Shown here piece by piece: positions 7,082-15,397 of a DNA stretch of 20,719 nt. Location of the stretch: assembly GCA_003506275.1 (NCBI GenBank), contig DOBD01000324.1, positions 4,286 to 25,004 on the forward strand, written 5' to 3'. Source of the DNA: Bacteroidales bacterium. Its GTDB lineage: Bacteria > Bacteroidota > Bacteroidia > Bacteroidales > UBA1402. The translations under genes and the position numbers were made by a program. Within the stretch, counting starts at the first letter, position 1; every line of letters starts with the position of its first letter. The notes under the pieces are model-generated. The model was not told the DNA's origin. It saw only the letters and a program-made list of their open reading frames with translations, and searched no databases.

Positions 7082-8434
7082 ATGCAGGTAGACAAACACG
7101 TTATCGATCAGGTCAATGCTGTCATTACCATCGTATTGGACAAGGCCGATTACCAGGAAAAAGTAGAAAAGACGTTGAAAAACTACCGGAAGAAGGCCAA
7201 TGTGCCCGGCTTCCGTCCAGGCAACGTTCCGGCCGGCCTGATCAACAAACTGTACGGCAAGGCTGTTTTAGCCGAAGAAGTACAACAGTTGGTGGGTGAA
7301 TCGCTGTACAATTACATCAAGGACAATCAACTGAACATCCTGGGCGAACCCATGGCCAGCCTGGATCAGCCCGCCATCGATTTCGATACCCAGGAAAGCT
7401 TTACGTTTATGTTCGACGTGGCCCTGTCGCCCGAACTGACGTTCACGCTCAATAAAAAGGATACCATCCCTTACTACACCATCAACATCACCGAAGACAT
7501 GGTGAATGAGCAGGTGAAAAGCATGGCTTCACGCAACGGCAGCTACGTCAAGGTGGATGTCGCCGAAGAAAAAGACGTGGTCAAAGGGCAGTTGACCGAA
7601 CTCCAAGCCGATGGGCAACCAGTAGCCGAAGGCCTGGTGGTGGATGACGCCGTTCTGATGCCTGCTTATGTCAAGGAAGCCGGTGAAAAAGCCAAGTTCA
7701 TAGGATCCACCGTTGGTCAGACCGTCGTATTCAATCCTGCCCTGGCCTACGACAAAGCCGAAGCCGAATTGGCCTCCTTGCTGCGCGTGGCCAAAGATGT
7801 GGCAGTGACCATCGAGTCGGACTTCGCATTTGAGATCAAGGAAATTACCCGTTATCAGGAAGGTGAACTGAACCAGGAACTGTTTGATGCCATCTATGGC
7901 AAGGATGTGGTAACCAGTGAAGCCGACTTCCGCGAACGCGTGAAAGCCTCCATCGAAGCACAGTTTGCACCCGAAAGTGACTACCGCTTTATGGTCGATG
8001 CCAAGAACGTCCTGCTGAAGAAACTCAGTGACGTGGCCTTCCCCGTCGATACCTTGAAACGTTGGGTGTTGACCACCAAAAAAGACCAGACCGAAGCTTC
8101 CGTTGATGCCGATATGCCGGCCATGATTGAAGACCTCAAATGGCACCTCATGAAAGAGCAAATCGTGAAGGAAAACAACCTCACCGTGACCGACGCCGAA
8201 TTGTTGGAAACAGCCAAAAAAGTGACGCGGGCCCAGTTTGCCCAGTACGGCATGATGAACGTGCCTGAAGATCTTCTGACCAACTACGCCGGCGATATGC
8301 TCAAAAAGGAAGAATCCAGGCAAAACATACTGGACCAGGCCATGAGTGCCGTGGTGGCTGGTTACCTGAAGGGAGTGATCAAGCTGAACCAGAAGTCGAT
8401 CAGTGTCGAGGATTTCAACAAACTCTACGCCTGA
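7082..8434 (+). CDS. tig: Trigger factor
   Basis: Ribosome-associated chaperone that receives nascent chains at the exit tunnel. The 450-residue product begins with the ribosome-binding domain, whose signature GFRxGxxP appears as GFRPGNVP (residues 43-50) within NVPGFRPGNVPAGLINKLYG. The middle region (about 150-245) occupies the place of the FKBP-type prolyl isomerase domain but shows no clear FKBP catalytic motif, as is usual for this phylum. The C-terminal half (about 250-450) is charged and helical, as expected for the substrate-cradling arms. The start is fixed by the promoter and by MQVDKHVIDQVNAVITIVL. It has its own promoter and is followed by two terminators, so it is probably a separate unit from clpPX although adjacent, an arrangement also found in many other bacteria. 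Confidence 0.95.
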   Translation: MQVDKHVIDQVNAVITIVLDKADYQEKVEKTLKNYRKKANVPGFRPGNVPAGLINKLYGKAVLAEEVQQLVGESLYNYIKDNQLNILGEPMASLDQPAIDFDTQESFTFMFDVALSPELTFTLNKKDTIPYYTINITEDMVNEQVKSMASRNGSYVKVDVAEEKDVVKGQLTELQADGQPVAEGLVVDDAVLMPAYVKEAGEKAKFIGSTVGQTVVFNPALAYDKAEAELASLLRVAKDVAVTIESDFAFEIKEITRYQEGELNQELFDAIYGKDVVTSEADFRERVKASIEAQFAPESDYRFMVDAKNVLLKKLSDVAFPVDTLKRWVLTTKKDQTEASVDADMPAMIEDLKWHLMKEQIVKENNLTVTDAELLETAKKVTRAQFAQYGMMNVPEDLLTNYAGDMLKKEESRQNILDQAMSAVVAGYLKGVIKLNQKSISVEDFNKLYA

Positions 8435-8448
8435 TACCCAGCATTAAC

Positions 8449-8482
8449 CTGTGCTGATTCACACCAGCACAGTGCCTTTTTT
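8449..8482 (+). terminator. tig intrinsic terminator 1
   Basis: CTGTGCTG (8449-8456) pairs perfectly with CAGCACAG (8465-8472) around an 8-base loop, followed by TGCC and six T (8477-8482). It begins 15 bases after the tig stop. Confidence 0.8.
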
Positions 8483-8488
8483 AAAATA

Positions 8489-8521
8489 GGCGGTGGAATC
8501 CAATTCACCGTCTTTTTTTTT
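8489..8521 (+). terminator. tig intrinsic terminator 2
   Basis: GGCGGTG (8489-8495) pairs with CACCGTC (8506-8512), seven pairs with one G-T wobble, loop of ten bases, followed by nine T (8513-8521). It stands in tandem with terminator 1, and its T-run runs into the -33 element of the clpP promoter. Confidence 0.8.
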
Positions 8522-8551
8522 GTTTTACTCGTTTTTTTATTTATAAATTTG
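8519..8551 (+). promoter_or_regulatory. Candidate clpP promoter
   Basis: TTTG at 8519-8522 and TAAATTTG at 8544-8551 match both promoter elements, with a 21-base spacer rather than 19. Transcription would begin near 8557, about 120 bases before the clpP ATG. The -33 box is built from the end of the preceding terminator's T-run. Confidence 0.55.
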
Positions 8552-8571
8552 TTTTCCGGCTCAAAAAAGGG

Positions 8572-8621
8572 GGGTATCGGTGGAGCGATCAGTCCACAGG
8601 AACGAAATAACCCCGATAGCC
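8572..8621 (+). promoter_or_regulatory. Hairpin in the clpP leader
   Basis: GGGTATCGG (8572-8580) can pair with CCGATAGCC (8613-8621) with one mismatch, enclosing a second small stem TGGA (8581-8584) with TCCA (8593-8596). It lies in the predicted 5' leader of clpP, between promoter and gene, and is not followed by T, so it is not a terminator. Function unknown; no known riboswitch or RNA thermometer was recognised. Confidence 0.4.
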
Positions 8622-8678
8622 GACAAGTTTTCAATAGGTTAAAAGGATTAAGGTTACACGTTACACAACACGATTCGT

Positions 8679-9344
8679 ATGAAGGATTTTCGCCATTTTG
8701 CCACCGGTCACCTCAACATGAGTGGAACGGCACTGGATGATTACATGAAGATCACCAGCAATTACATCTCTCCGACCATTATCGAAGAGCGTCAACTCAA
8801 CATAGCTCAGATGGATGTGTTCTCCCGACTGATGATGGACCGCATCATCTTCCTGGGAACGCAGATTGACGACTATACCGCCAACGTGGTACAAGCCCAG
8901 TTGCTTTACCTGGATTCAGCCGATCCAGGCAAAGACATCTCCCTCTACCTGAACTCCCCCGGTGGGGGCGTTTACGCCGGTTTGGGCATTTATGACACCA
9001 TGCAGTTTATTTCGAGCCCCGTCTCCACCATCTGCACGGGTATGGCTGCCTCCATGGCCGCTGTCCTGCTCGTGGCCGGCAACAAGGACAAACGTTTCGC
9101 CCTGCAACATTCCAGGGTGATGATCCATCAGCCCATGGGGGGCGCCCAAGGGCAGGCTTCTGACATCGAAATCACTGCCCGCGAGATTCAAAAACTCAAG
9201 AAGGAACTCTACCAAATCATTGCCGACCATTCCGGAAAGTCCATGGAAGAAATAGAGCGAGACGCCGACAGGGATTATTGGATGACAGCCGCTGAGGCCA
9301 AAGCATACGGCATGATTGATGACGTAATGAGTCGTAGCAAGTAA
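8679..9344 (+). CDS. clpP: ATP-dependent Clp protease proteolytic subunit
   Basis: Serine protease that forms a double heptamer and degrades substrates unfolded by ClpX or other Clp ATPases. The 221-residue product carries the catalytic triad Ser125 (CTGMAASMAAV), His150 (RVMIHQPMGG) and Asp199 (RDADRDYWM), with Ser-His and His-Asp spacings of 25 and 49, as in the E. coli mature enzyme. LYLNSPGGGVYAGLGIYDTM is the conserved strand-glycine motif. The first 25 or so residues before the conserved core may include a removable propeptide; whether processing occurs here cannot be seen. ATG 8679 gives the usual family length. One base separates its stop from the clpX ATG, so the two are an operon. 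Transcription probably begins at the promoter with a structured leader upstream. Confidence 0.97.
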   Translation: MKDFRHFATGHLNMSGTALDDYMKITSNYISPTIIEERQLNIAQMDVFSRLMMDRIIFLGTQIDDYTANVVQAQLLYLDSADPGKDISLYLNSPGGGVYAGLGIYDTMQFISSPVSTICTGMAASMAAVLLVAGNKDKRFALQHSRVMIHQPMGGAQGQASDIEITAREIQKLKKELYQIIADHSGKSMEEIERDADRDYWMTAAEAKAYGMIDDVMSRSK

Positions 9345-9345
9345 G

Positions 9346-10587
9346 ATGGCAAAAACAGTAGATAAGTGCAGCTTTTGCGGCCGTGACAGGGATCAGGTCG
9401 ACCTGCTGATTTCCGGTACAACGGGCAACATCTGCAATGATTGCGTGGAGCGAGCCTATGAAATGGTGTCCGACATCCAGAACAAAAAGAAGCAGCCTGG
9501 GAAGAAAGCATTCGACGTGGACAGGAAAAAACTGCCCAAACCCAGGGAAATCAAAGCATTTTTAGACCAGTATGTCATTGGTCAGGATGAGGCCAAGAAA
9601 TATCTTTCCGTATCGGTATACAATCACTACAAGCGCCTGCTGCAAAAAGATGCCGGCGATGAGGTGGAAATTGAAAAGTCCAACATCCTCATGGTTGGCT
9701 CTACCGGAACAGGAAAGACGTTGCTGGCCAGGACCATTGCCCGTAAATTGCACGTGCCTTTCACGATCGTTGATGCCACCGTGTTGACCGAGGCCGGTTA
9801 CGTGGGCGAAGACATTGAGAGCATCCTGACCCGCCTCCTGCAAGTCGCCGATTACGATGTGCCTTCAGCCGAGCGGGGCATCGTCTTTATCGACGAAATG
9901 GACAAGATCGCCCGCAAAGGTGACAACCCCTCCATTACCAGGGATGTCAGCGGTGAAGGAGTACAACAAGGACTGCTCAAGTTGCTGGAAGGCTCCGTGG
10001 TTAATGTGCCGCCTCAAGGTGGACGCAAGCATCCCGACCAGAAGATGATACCGGTGGACACGAAAAATATCCTGTTCATCTGCGGTGGAGCCTTCGAGGG
10101 TATTGAAAAGAAAATCGCATCCAGGCTGAACACCAAGGTTGTGGGGTATGGTGCATCGAAAGAAACGGAACATATTGACCGTACCAACTTTTTGCAGTAT
10201 ATTGCTCCTCAGGACCTCAGGTCGTTTGGGCTGATACCGGAAATCATCGGTCGACTGCCCATACTAACCTACCTGAACCCCTTGGACAGGGAAGCCTTGC
10301 GCCAGATATTGACGGAGCCCAAAAACTCCATCATCAAACAGTATGTGAAACTGTTTGCCATGGACGAGGTGGAACTGACCTTTGAACCGGCTGTTTATGA
10401 ATACATCGTAGACAAGGCGATTGAGTTCAAGTTGGGTGCAAGGGGACTGAGAGCCATCTCGGAAACCATCATCATGGATGCCATGTACGATGCCCCTTCC
10501 GGAGACCAGAAACACTTGACCATCACCCTGGATTACGCCAGGCAGAAAGTAGAGGCATATAGCCACGCCAGGTTGAAAAGCGCTTGA
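9346..10587 (+). CDS. clpX: Clp protease ATP-binding subunit ClpX
   Basis: AAA+ unfoldase that recognises substrates, unfolds them and feeds them to ClpP. The 413-residue product has the N-terminal zinc-binding domain (Cys8, Cys11, Cys30, Cys33), Walker A GSTGTGKT (118-125), pore loop GYVGED (151-156), Walker B IVFIDE (179-184), RKH loop (227-229) and the sensor-2 motif GARGLR (364-369). The tripeptide that docks into ClpP, IGF in E. coli, appears to be VGY here (266-268), with a loop of similar position. Coupled to clpP with one intervening base. The next gene, recQ, begins 58 bases later with no obvious promoter or terminator in the gap, so read-through is likely. High-GC codon style as in the genes to the left. 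Confidence 0.97.
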   Translation: MAKTVDKCSFCGRDRDQVDLLISGTTGNICNDCVERAYEMVSDIQNKKKQPGKKAFDVDRKKLPKPREIKAFLDQYVIGQDEAKKYLSVSVYNHYKRLLQKDAGDEVEIEKSNILMVGSTGTGKTLLARTIARKLHVPFTIVDATVLTEAGYVGEDIESILTRLLQVADYDVPSAERGIVFIDEMDKIARKGDNPSITRDVSGEGVQQGLLKLLEGSVVNVPPQGGRKHPDQKMIPVDTKNILFICGGAFEGIEKKIASRLNTKVVGYGASKETEHIDRTNFLQYIAPQDLRSFGLIPEIIGRLPILTYLNPLDREALRQILTEPKNSIIKQYVKLFAMDEVELTFEPAVYEYIVDKAIEFKLGARGLRAISETIIMDAMYDAPSGDQKHLTITLDYARQKVEAYSHARLKSA

Positions 10588-10645
10588 AAGAAACGTTGCA
10601 TAGGAACCATACGACCGTCACTACGTTAACTGAAGCCACGCTAGC

Positions 10646-12826
10646 ATGAAAGAGCAGGAGGTATTGATGAAAAGCCTGAAGACCCACTTCGGATTCGATG
10701 CATTCAAGGGGAATCAGGAAGCCATCATCCGGAACGTCTTGTCCGGCAATGATACCTTTGTGCTCATGCCGACAGGGGGTGGCAAGTCGTTGTGTTATCA
10801 GCTGCCTTCCCTGCTCCTGCCAGGCACGTCGGTCGTCATTTCCCCCTTGATCGCCTTGATGAAAAACCAGGTGGACGCCATGCGTAACTTCAGCGAAGAG
10901 GACGGAGTGGCTCACTTCATCAATTCTTCGTTGAACAAAGCCGCTATCGACCAGGTCAAGGCAGACATCCTTTCAGGCAAGACCAAGCTGCTGTATGTGG
11001 CGCCCGAATCGTTGACCAAGGATGAGAACATCTTGTTTCTGAAAAACATTCCCATTTCCCTCTTTGCCGTGGATGAAGCCCATTGCATCTCGGAGTGGGG
11101 CCACGATTTCAGACCTGAATACAGGCGCATCCGTCCTTTGATCAACGAAATCGGCCGGGCACCCATTATTGCGTTGACGGCCACGGCCACCCCCAAGGTG
11201 CAGCACGATATCCAGAAAAATCTGGGTATGGTCGATGCCACCGTGTTTAAGTCGTCTTTCAACAGACCGAATCTATATTATGAGATTCGCCAGAAAGACA
11301 ATAGTATTGATAAAGAAATTATCAAATATATCAAAGCCAACGAAGGAAAATCCGGAATTGTCTATTGCTTGAGTCGCAAGAAAGTAGAAGAGTTTGCGGA
11401 TATCCTGCGGGCAAACGGGATTAAAGCCTTGTCATACCATGCCGGTATGGATTCGGTTGCCAGATCGGCCAATCAGGATGCTTTTCTGATGGAAGAGGCC
11501 GATGTAATCGTGGCTACCATTGCCTTTGGTATGGGAATCGACAAGCCCGATGTCCGTTATGTCATTCACTATGATATTCCTAAAAGCCTGGAAGGATACT
11601 ACCAGGAAACCGGTCGTGCCGGCCGGGATGGCGGAGAAGGTCAATGTATTGCCTTTTATGCCTACAAGGACTTGCAGAAATTGGAGAAGTTTATGCAGGG
11701 AAAACCCGTTGCAGAGCAAGAAATAGGTCGGCAACTGCTCTTGGAGACAGCCGCTTATGCCGAAACGGCTTTGTGTCGGAGAAAAGTGCTATTGCATTAC
11801 TTTGGTGAAGAGTATTTGGAAGAGAATTGTGGAAGTTGTGATAATTGTTTGAACCCTAAAAAACAAGTGGAAGCAAAAGAATTATTAAGTGCGGTGCTGG
11901 AAGTGGTCAGCACGCTGAAGGAGAAATTTAAAGCTGAATATGTAGTCAATATCCTTTTAGGTAATGAATCCGCCGAAATACAGTCGTATAAACACAATGA
12001 ACTGGAGATTTTCGGATCCGGTCAGGATGAAGACGAGAAAACGTGGAACGCAGTCATCAGACAGGCCCTTATTGCCGGCTATCTGGAAAAGGATATTGAA
12101 AACTACGGATTGTTGAAGATTAGTAAAAAAGGTAAAGACTTCATGACGAAGCCCGTTTCCTTTAAAATAACTAAGGATAACGAGTTTGAAGAGGAGGAAG
12201 AGGAAACTCCTGTTAGAGGAGGGGGCACGAGTGCCGTCGACCCGGTCTTGTATTCGATGATGAAGGATTTGCGGAAGAAATTGTCTAAAAGACTTGATGT
12301 ACCTCCGTTTGTGATTTTTCAGGATGTTTCCTTAGAGGCTATGGCAACGACCTATCCGATTACCTTGGAAGAATTGCAGAATATCCCCGGTGTGGGGGCT
12401 GGTAAGGCCAAACGTTATGGTCAGGAATTCGTGACGTTGATCAAGAAACACGTGGAAGAAAACGAAATCGAACGCCCCGAAGATTTGCGGGTCCGTACCG
12501 TCGCCAACAAGTCGAAACTAAAGGTCTGGATCGTACAAAGTATTGACCGGAAAGTGGCGCTCGACGATATTGCCATGACGAAAGGTCTGGAGTTTAACGA
12601 ACTGCTGGATGAAGTGGAAGCGATTGTCTATTCCGGGACACGCATCAATATTGATTACTTCCTGAATGATGTGATGGACGAGGATCATATTCAGGATATC
12701 TATGAGTATTTTAAAGATTCTGAAACGGACGACCTGGAAGATGCGATAGAGGAACTAGGTGGTGATTACACCGAAGAGGAAATCCGCTTGGTCCGAATTA
12801 AATTCTTATCTGAAATGGCGAACTAA
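10646..12826 (+). CDS. recQ: ATP-dependent DNA helicase RecQ
   Basis: A 3'-to-5' DNA helicase for recombination and replication-fork repair. The 726-residue protein is longer than the roughly 610 of E. coli. Helicase motifs: Walker A MPTGGGKSLCYQ (Lys47), DEAH (143-146) in VDEAHCISEWGHDFRPEY, TATATP, and the motif V-VI region ATIAFGMGIDKPDVRYVIHY with YYQETGRAGRDG. The RQC zinc site has Cys377, Cys395, Cys398 and Cys401. An HRDC domain occupies about 532-605 (LQNIPGVGAGKAKRYG), followed by a roughly 120-residue acidic tail common in this phylum. ATG 10646 is used; ATG 10667 (Met8) is preceded five bases away by AGGAGG, rare here, and may be the true start. Codon style changes from GC-rich to AT-rich near codon 208 (about 11,265-11,290) with the frame intact. 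Confidence 0.96.
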   Translation: MKEQEVLMKSLKTHFGFDAFKGNQEAIIRNVLSGNDTFVLMPTGGGKSLCYQLPSLLLPGTSVVISPLIALMKNQVDAMRNFSEEDGVAHFINSSLNKAAIDQVKADILSGKTKLLYVAPESLTKDENILFLKNIPISLFAVDEAHCISEWGHDFRPEYRRIRPLINEIGRAPIIALTATATPKVQHDIQKNLGMVDATVFKSSFNRPNLYYEIRQKDNSIDKEIIKYIKANEGKSGIVYCLSRKKVEEFADILRANGIKALSYHAGMDSVARSANQDAFLMEEADVIVATIAFGMGIDKPDVRYVIHYDIPKSLEGYYQETGRAGRDGGEGQCIAFYAYKDLQKLEKFMQGKPVAEQEIGRQLLLETAAYAETALCRRKVLLHYFGEEYLEENCGSCDNCLNPKKQVEAKELLSAVLEVVSTLKEKFKAEYVVNILLGNESAEIQSYKHNELEIFGSGQDEDEKTWNAVIRQALIAGYLEKDIENYGLLKISKKGKDFMTKPVSFKITKDNEFEEEEEETPVRGGGTSAVDPVLYSMMKDLRKKLSKRLDVPPFVIFQDVSLEAMATTYPITLEELQNIPGVGAGKAKRYGQEFVTLIKKHVEENEIERPEDLRVRTVANKSKLKVWIVQSIDRKVALDDIAMTKGLEFNELLDEVEAIVYSGTRINIDYFLNDVMDEDHIQDIYEYFKDSETDDLEDAIEELGGDYTEEEIRLVRIKFLSEMAN

Positions 12827-12922
12827 GGATGATAAAAAACGCTAAAAATGAAGACAGATATACTTTTTAGGGTGATGTTCCGTTTTATGTTTTTAAGTGT
12901 TTTATATAAAGTAGTATCAGAT

Positions 12923-14512
12923 ATGAATAAGTATTTCCGGATGAAAACTTGGTGCTTGGGGTGTTTGTTTGCGTTGCCGGTACTCGGTGAAGCTCAAACG
13001 TTGTCCGATTCGGTGATTATGACTGTAGCGGGTAAAGAGATTTCTCTGGCTGAGTTTGAATATATGGCTGCTAAGAATAAAGAGGTTGATTTGACAAACG
13101 AGGAGTCGCTGAATGCTTATGTAGATTTGTTCAAGAAATATAAGATGAAGGTGGCCGAGGCCGAAGAGTTGGGGCTGGATAAAACGGCCGACTTTACCCA
13201 AGAATTTGCCAAATACAAGGGGGAACTGACGGCTAGTTATTTGTCTGATGAAAAAGGTCAGGAGGCCGTTGTCAGAGATATCTATGACCGAGGAGATTAT
13301 GCGCTCGAATTAAGTTATATTCTTTTTCGTTTTCCGGGACGGGTGGTGTCTAAAGATACCGTTTCGATTTATCAAGATGCTTATAAGGCTTATGAACGTC
13401 TCCGTCAAGGTGAGGATTTTGAGGCAGTAGCCCAATCTCTGAAGCAGGATGACGCTGCTTCAAATGCTATATATGCCGAGACTGTCCATTCGCTGTTCCC
13501 ATTGAAAGCCGCAAAAGCATTCGACAACGTGGCCTTCAATCTGAAAGAAGGTGAAGTTTCCGCACCGGTGCGGACGGCTTCCGGTTATTATGTCATCAAA
13601 CTCAATAAACGGAAACCTAATTTGGGCATGGTGAAAGTCGCCCATATCTTGTTTAAAGTCGACAAGGAACACCCGGAACAGGAGACGGAGATCCGGGAAA
13701 AAGCGGAGCAAATCCGGACCCGAATTTTGGATGGTGAAGATTTTCAGACCTTGGTTCAAACGTATTCGGATGATACGAGTACGAAAGAAAAGGGAGGTGT
13801 CTTGCCGTATTTCATGATGGGCAGTTTTATCGCGCCGTTTGAGGATGCAGCCTTTGCCATGAAAGATACCGGAGAAGTGTCCGGCTTGGTGCAAACCAAA
13901 TTCGGTTTTCATATTATCAAGTTGTTAGATAAGAAACCGCGTCCGTCTTTTGATGAGGTGAAAGATGGTGTTGCTTCTGTCCTGAAAAGGGGGGAATGGA
14001 ATTTTGAGTATTATCATGCTTTTGACTCCTATTTGAAAGACGCTTATCAGTATCGGCTCTATCCGGAAGCTTATGCTGCTATACAACGGGCTTGTGATGT
14101 CTACTTCCCTACAGATTCCATGTTCTTTAAAGAAGTCGAGACGTTGGATAATCCGTTGCTCGAGGTGGATGGACAGGTGCTGTCTCAAAAAGACTTTCTG
14201 ACTTATTTGTTACATAATCCGTTTTCTACGAAGACTTATTCCGGCGATTTTATGCAGGAAGTTTATGAGCTCTATGTCCGGGATATTCTTACCGCTTTAG
14301 AACAGCAGAACCTAGAAAAGAAACATCCGGAATATCCCCTTTTACTTCAAGAATATCACGATGGTATCTTATTGTTCGAAATCAGCAATTCCAAGGTTTG
14401 GGAGCATCCTCTGGCGGAACAACCGGAATTGGAAAAACGCTGGATAGAGGAACTGGAGAAGAAATACCCGGTAACCGTGAATACTAAATTATTGAAAAAG
14501 ATTAAGAAATAG
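12923..14512 (+). CDS. Periplasmic peptidyl-prolyl isomerase with two parvulin domains
   Basis: SurA/PpiD-type chaperone likely to assist outer-membrane protein folding. With ATG 12923 the product has 529 residues and begins MNKYFRMKTWCLGCLFALPV, a signal peptide with cleavage probably after GEA. The frame extends to ATG 12848, but those 25 residues would bury the signal peptide. A SurA-like N-terminal helical domain (about 26-120, with VAGKEISLAEFEYMAAKNKE) precedes a degenerate parvulin domain (about 126-228, LELSYILFRFPGRVV) and a better conserved one (about 236-336, MVKVAHILFKV then KEKGGVLPYFMMG and GFHIIKLLDKK). The C-terminal about 190 residues contain a second NPLLEVDGQVLSQKDF segment like a SurA N-terminal strand and helix. 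It begins a same-strand run of six closely spaced genes; the next starts 11 bases after its stop. No convincing promoter was found in the 96-base gap after recQ. Confidence 0.88.
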   Translation: MNKYFRMKTWCLGCLFALPVLGEAQTLSDSVIMTVAGKEISLAEFEYMAAKNKEVDLTNEESLNAYVDLFKKYKMKVAEAEELGLDKTADFTQEFAKYKGELTASYLSDEKGQEAVVRDIYDRGDYALELSYILFRFPGRVVSKDTVSIYQDAYKAYERLRQGEDFEAVAQSLKQDDAASNAIYAETVHSLFPLKAAKAFDNVAFNLKEGEVSAPVRTASGYYVIKLNKRKPNLGMVKVAHILFKVDKEHPEQETEIREKAEQIRTRILDGEDFQTLVQTYSDDTSTKEKGGVLPYFMMGSFIAPFEDAAFAMKDTGEVSGLVQTKFGFHIIKLLDKKPRPSFDEVKDGVASVLKRGEWNFEYYHAFDSYLKDAYQYRLYPEAYAAIQRACDVYFPTDSMFFKEVETLDNPLLEVDGQVLSQKDFLTYLLHNPFSTKTYSGDFMQEVYELYVRDILTALEQQNLEKKHPEYPLLLQEYHDGILLFEISNSKVWEHPLAEQPELEKRWIEELEKKYPVTVNTKLLKKIKK

Positions 14513-14523
14513 TAAGAAACCCG

Positions 14524-15387
14524 ATGAAGATTTGCATTCTTTTCATAGCATTTGTATTTTTGTTGGGTGCATGTAAAAATACACATGCGACGGAAGGGGA
14601 TGTTCTGGCCGAGGTAAAGGGGAAAGTGCTTCGAGAATCGGAGATTAATGGCTTGATCCCTACAGGCATTTCTTCTAAAGATAGTCTCTTGTTCGCAGAG
14701 AATTATACTCGGAAATGGGTGAAAGACGAGTTGATATATGAAGTGGCCCGTGAGAATTTGGGCGATGATGCCGCAGAGATTAATCAATTGGTAGATGCTT
14801 ATCGGAGGTCATTGATCCGTCATCGTTATCTGGAACGGTTGTTGACTGAAAAACTCTCCTCGAATATTCGTGAAAGCGATAAGCTGACTTTCTTTGAAGA
14901 GAACCAGGAACTTTTTACGCTTGATGATGCCATCGTGAAAGGACTGTTTCTAAAAATCCCCATTGATGCACCGGCGTTGGATGATGTGAAGAAATGGTAT
15001 AAGTCGAATGCGGTTGAATCTTTGGAGAAAATTGAAAAATATAGCATTCAGAATGCGAGTGTTTATGAATATTTTTACGATCATTGGGTCGATTTTGGTG
15101 AAGTTATTGCCAATATCCCAATGAAAGTAACCAATGCAAATGCTTTTTTGCGGGCGAACAGGCAAGTGGAAGTCTCCGATAGCTCCTATTGCTACTTGTT
15201 GAATATTCAGGAATATATGCCGGCAGGTAAGGTGGCCCCTTATGATTTTGCCGAACCGCGGATTTTGGAGATGTTGATTAACCAGAAGCGAAAAGCCTTT
15301 CTGGAAAGTTTCGAAAATGAATTATACACCGATGCTGTAAAACGGGGGGATGTGAAGTTTTTTACAGACCGCCATGAGCATAACTAA
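14524..15387 (+). CDS. SurA-N-like lipoprotein without a parvulin domain
   Basis: A 287-residue lipoprotein: signal MKICILFIAFVFLLGAC with lipobox LGAC and lipidated Cys17. After a short linker, VLAEVKGKVLRESEINGLIP resembles the first strand and helix of SurA/PpiD N-terminal domains, and a long helical stretch follows (about 55-140: RKWVKDELIYEVARENLG, RRSLIRHRYLERLLTEKL). The parvulin signature seen in both neighbours (HILF, GGELGF-like, GYHIIQL) is absent, so this protein probably binds rather than isomerises clients. It lies between two double-parvulin genes, 11 bases after one and 10 before the other. The position and the N-terminal likeness support a co-chaperone role in outer-membrane biogenesis; this is an inference. 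AT-rich codon style matches its neighbours. Confidence 0.82.
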   Translation: MKICILFIAFVFLLGACKNTHATEGDVLAEVKGKVLRESEINGLIPTGISSKDSLLFAENYTRKWVKDELIYEVARENLGDDAAEINQLVDAYRRSLIRHRYLERLLTEKLSSNIRESDKLTFFEENQELFTLDDAIVKGLFLKIPIDAPALDDVKKWYKSNAVESLEKIEKYSIQNASVYEYFYDHWVDFGEVIANIPMKVTNANAFLRANRQVEVSDSSYCYLLNIQEYMPAGKVAPYDFAEPRILEMLINQKRKAFLESFENELYTDAVKRGDVKFFTDRHEHN

Positions 15388-15397
15388 TAGAAAAGAA

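Noticed and set aside
7529..8323. Long open frame on the minus strand opposite tig (264 codons)
   Set aside because: Gly/Phe/His-rich composition typical of antisense reading of a coding gene; no promoter or motif supports it.
12848..12922. Earlier start for the first parvulin protein and a promoter at 12861 (TACTTTTT)
   Set aside because: The extension would precede and disrupt the signal peptide; the box lacks the final G and has no -33 partner.
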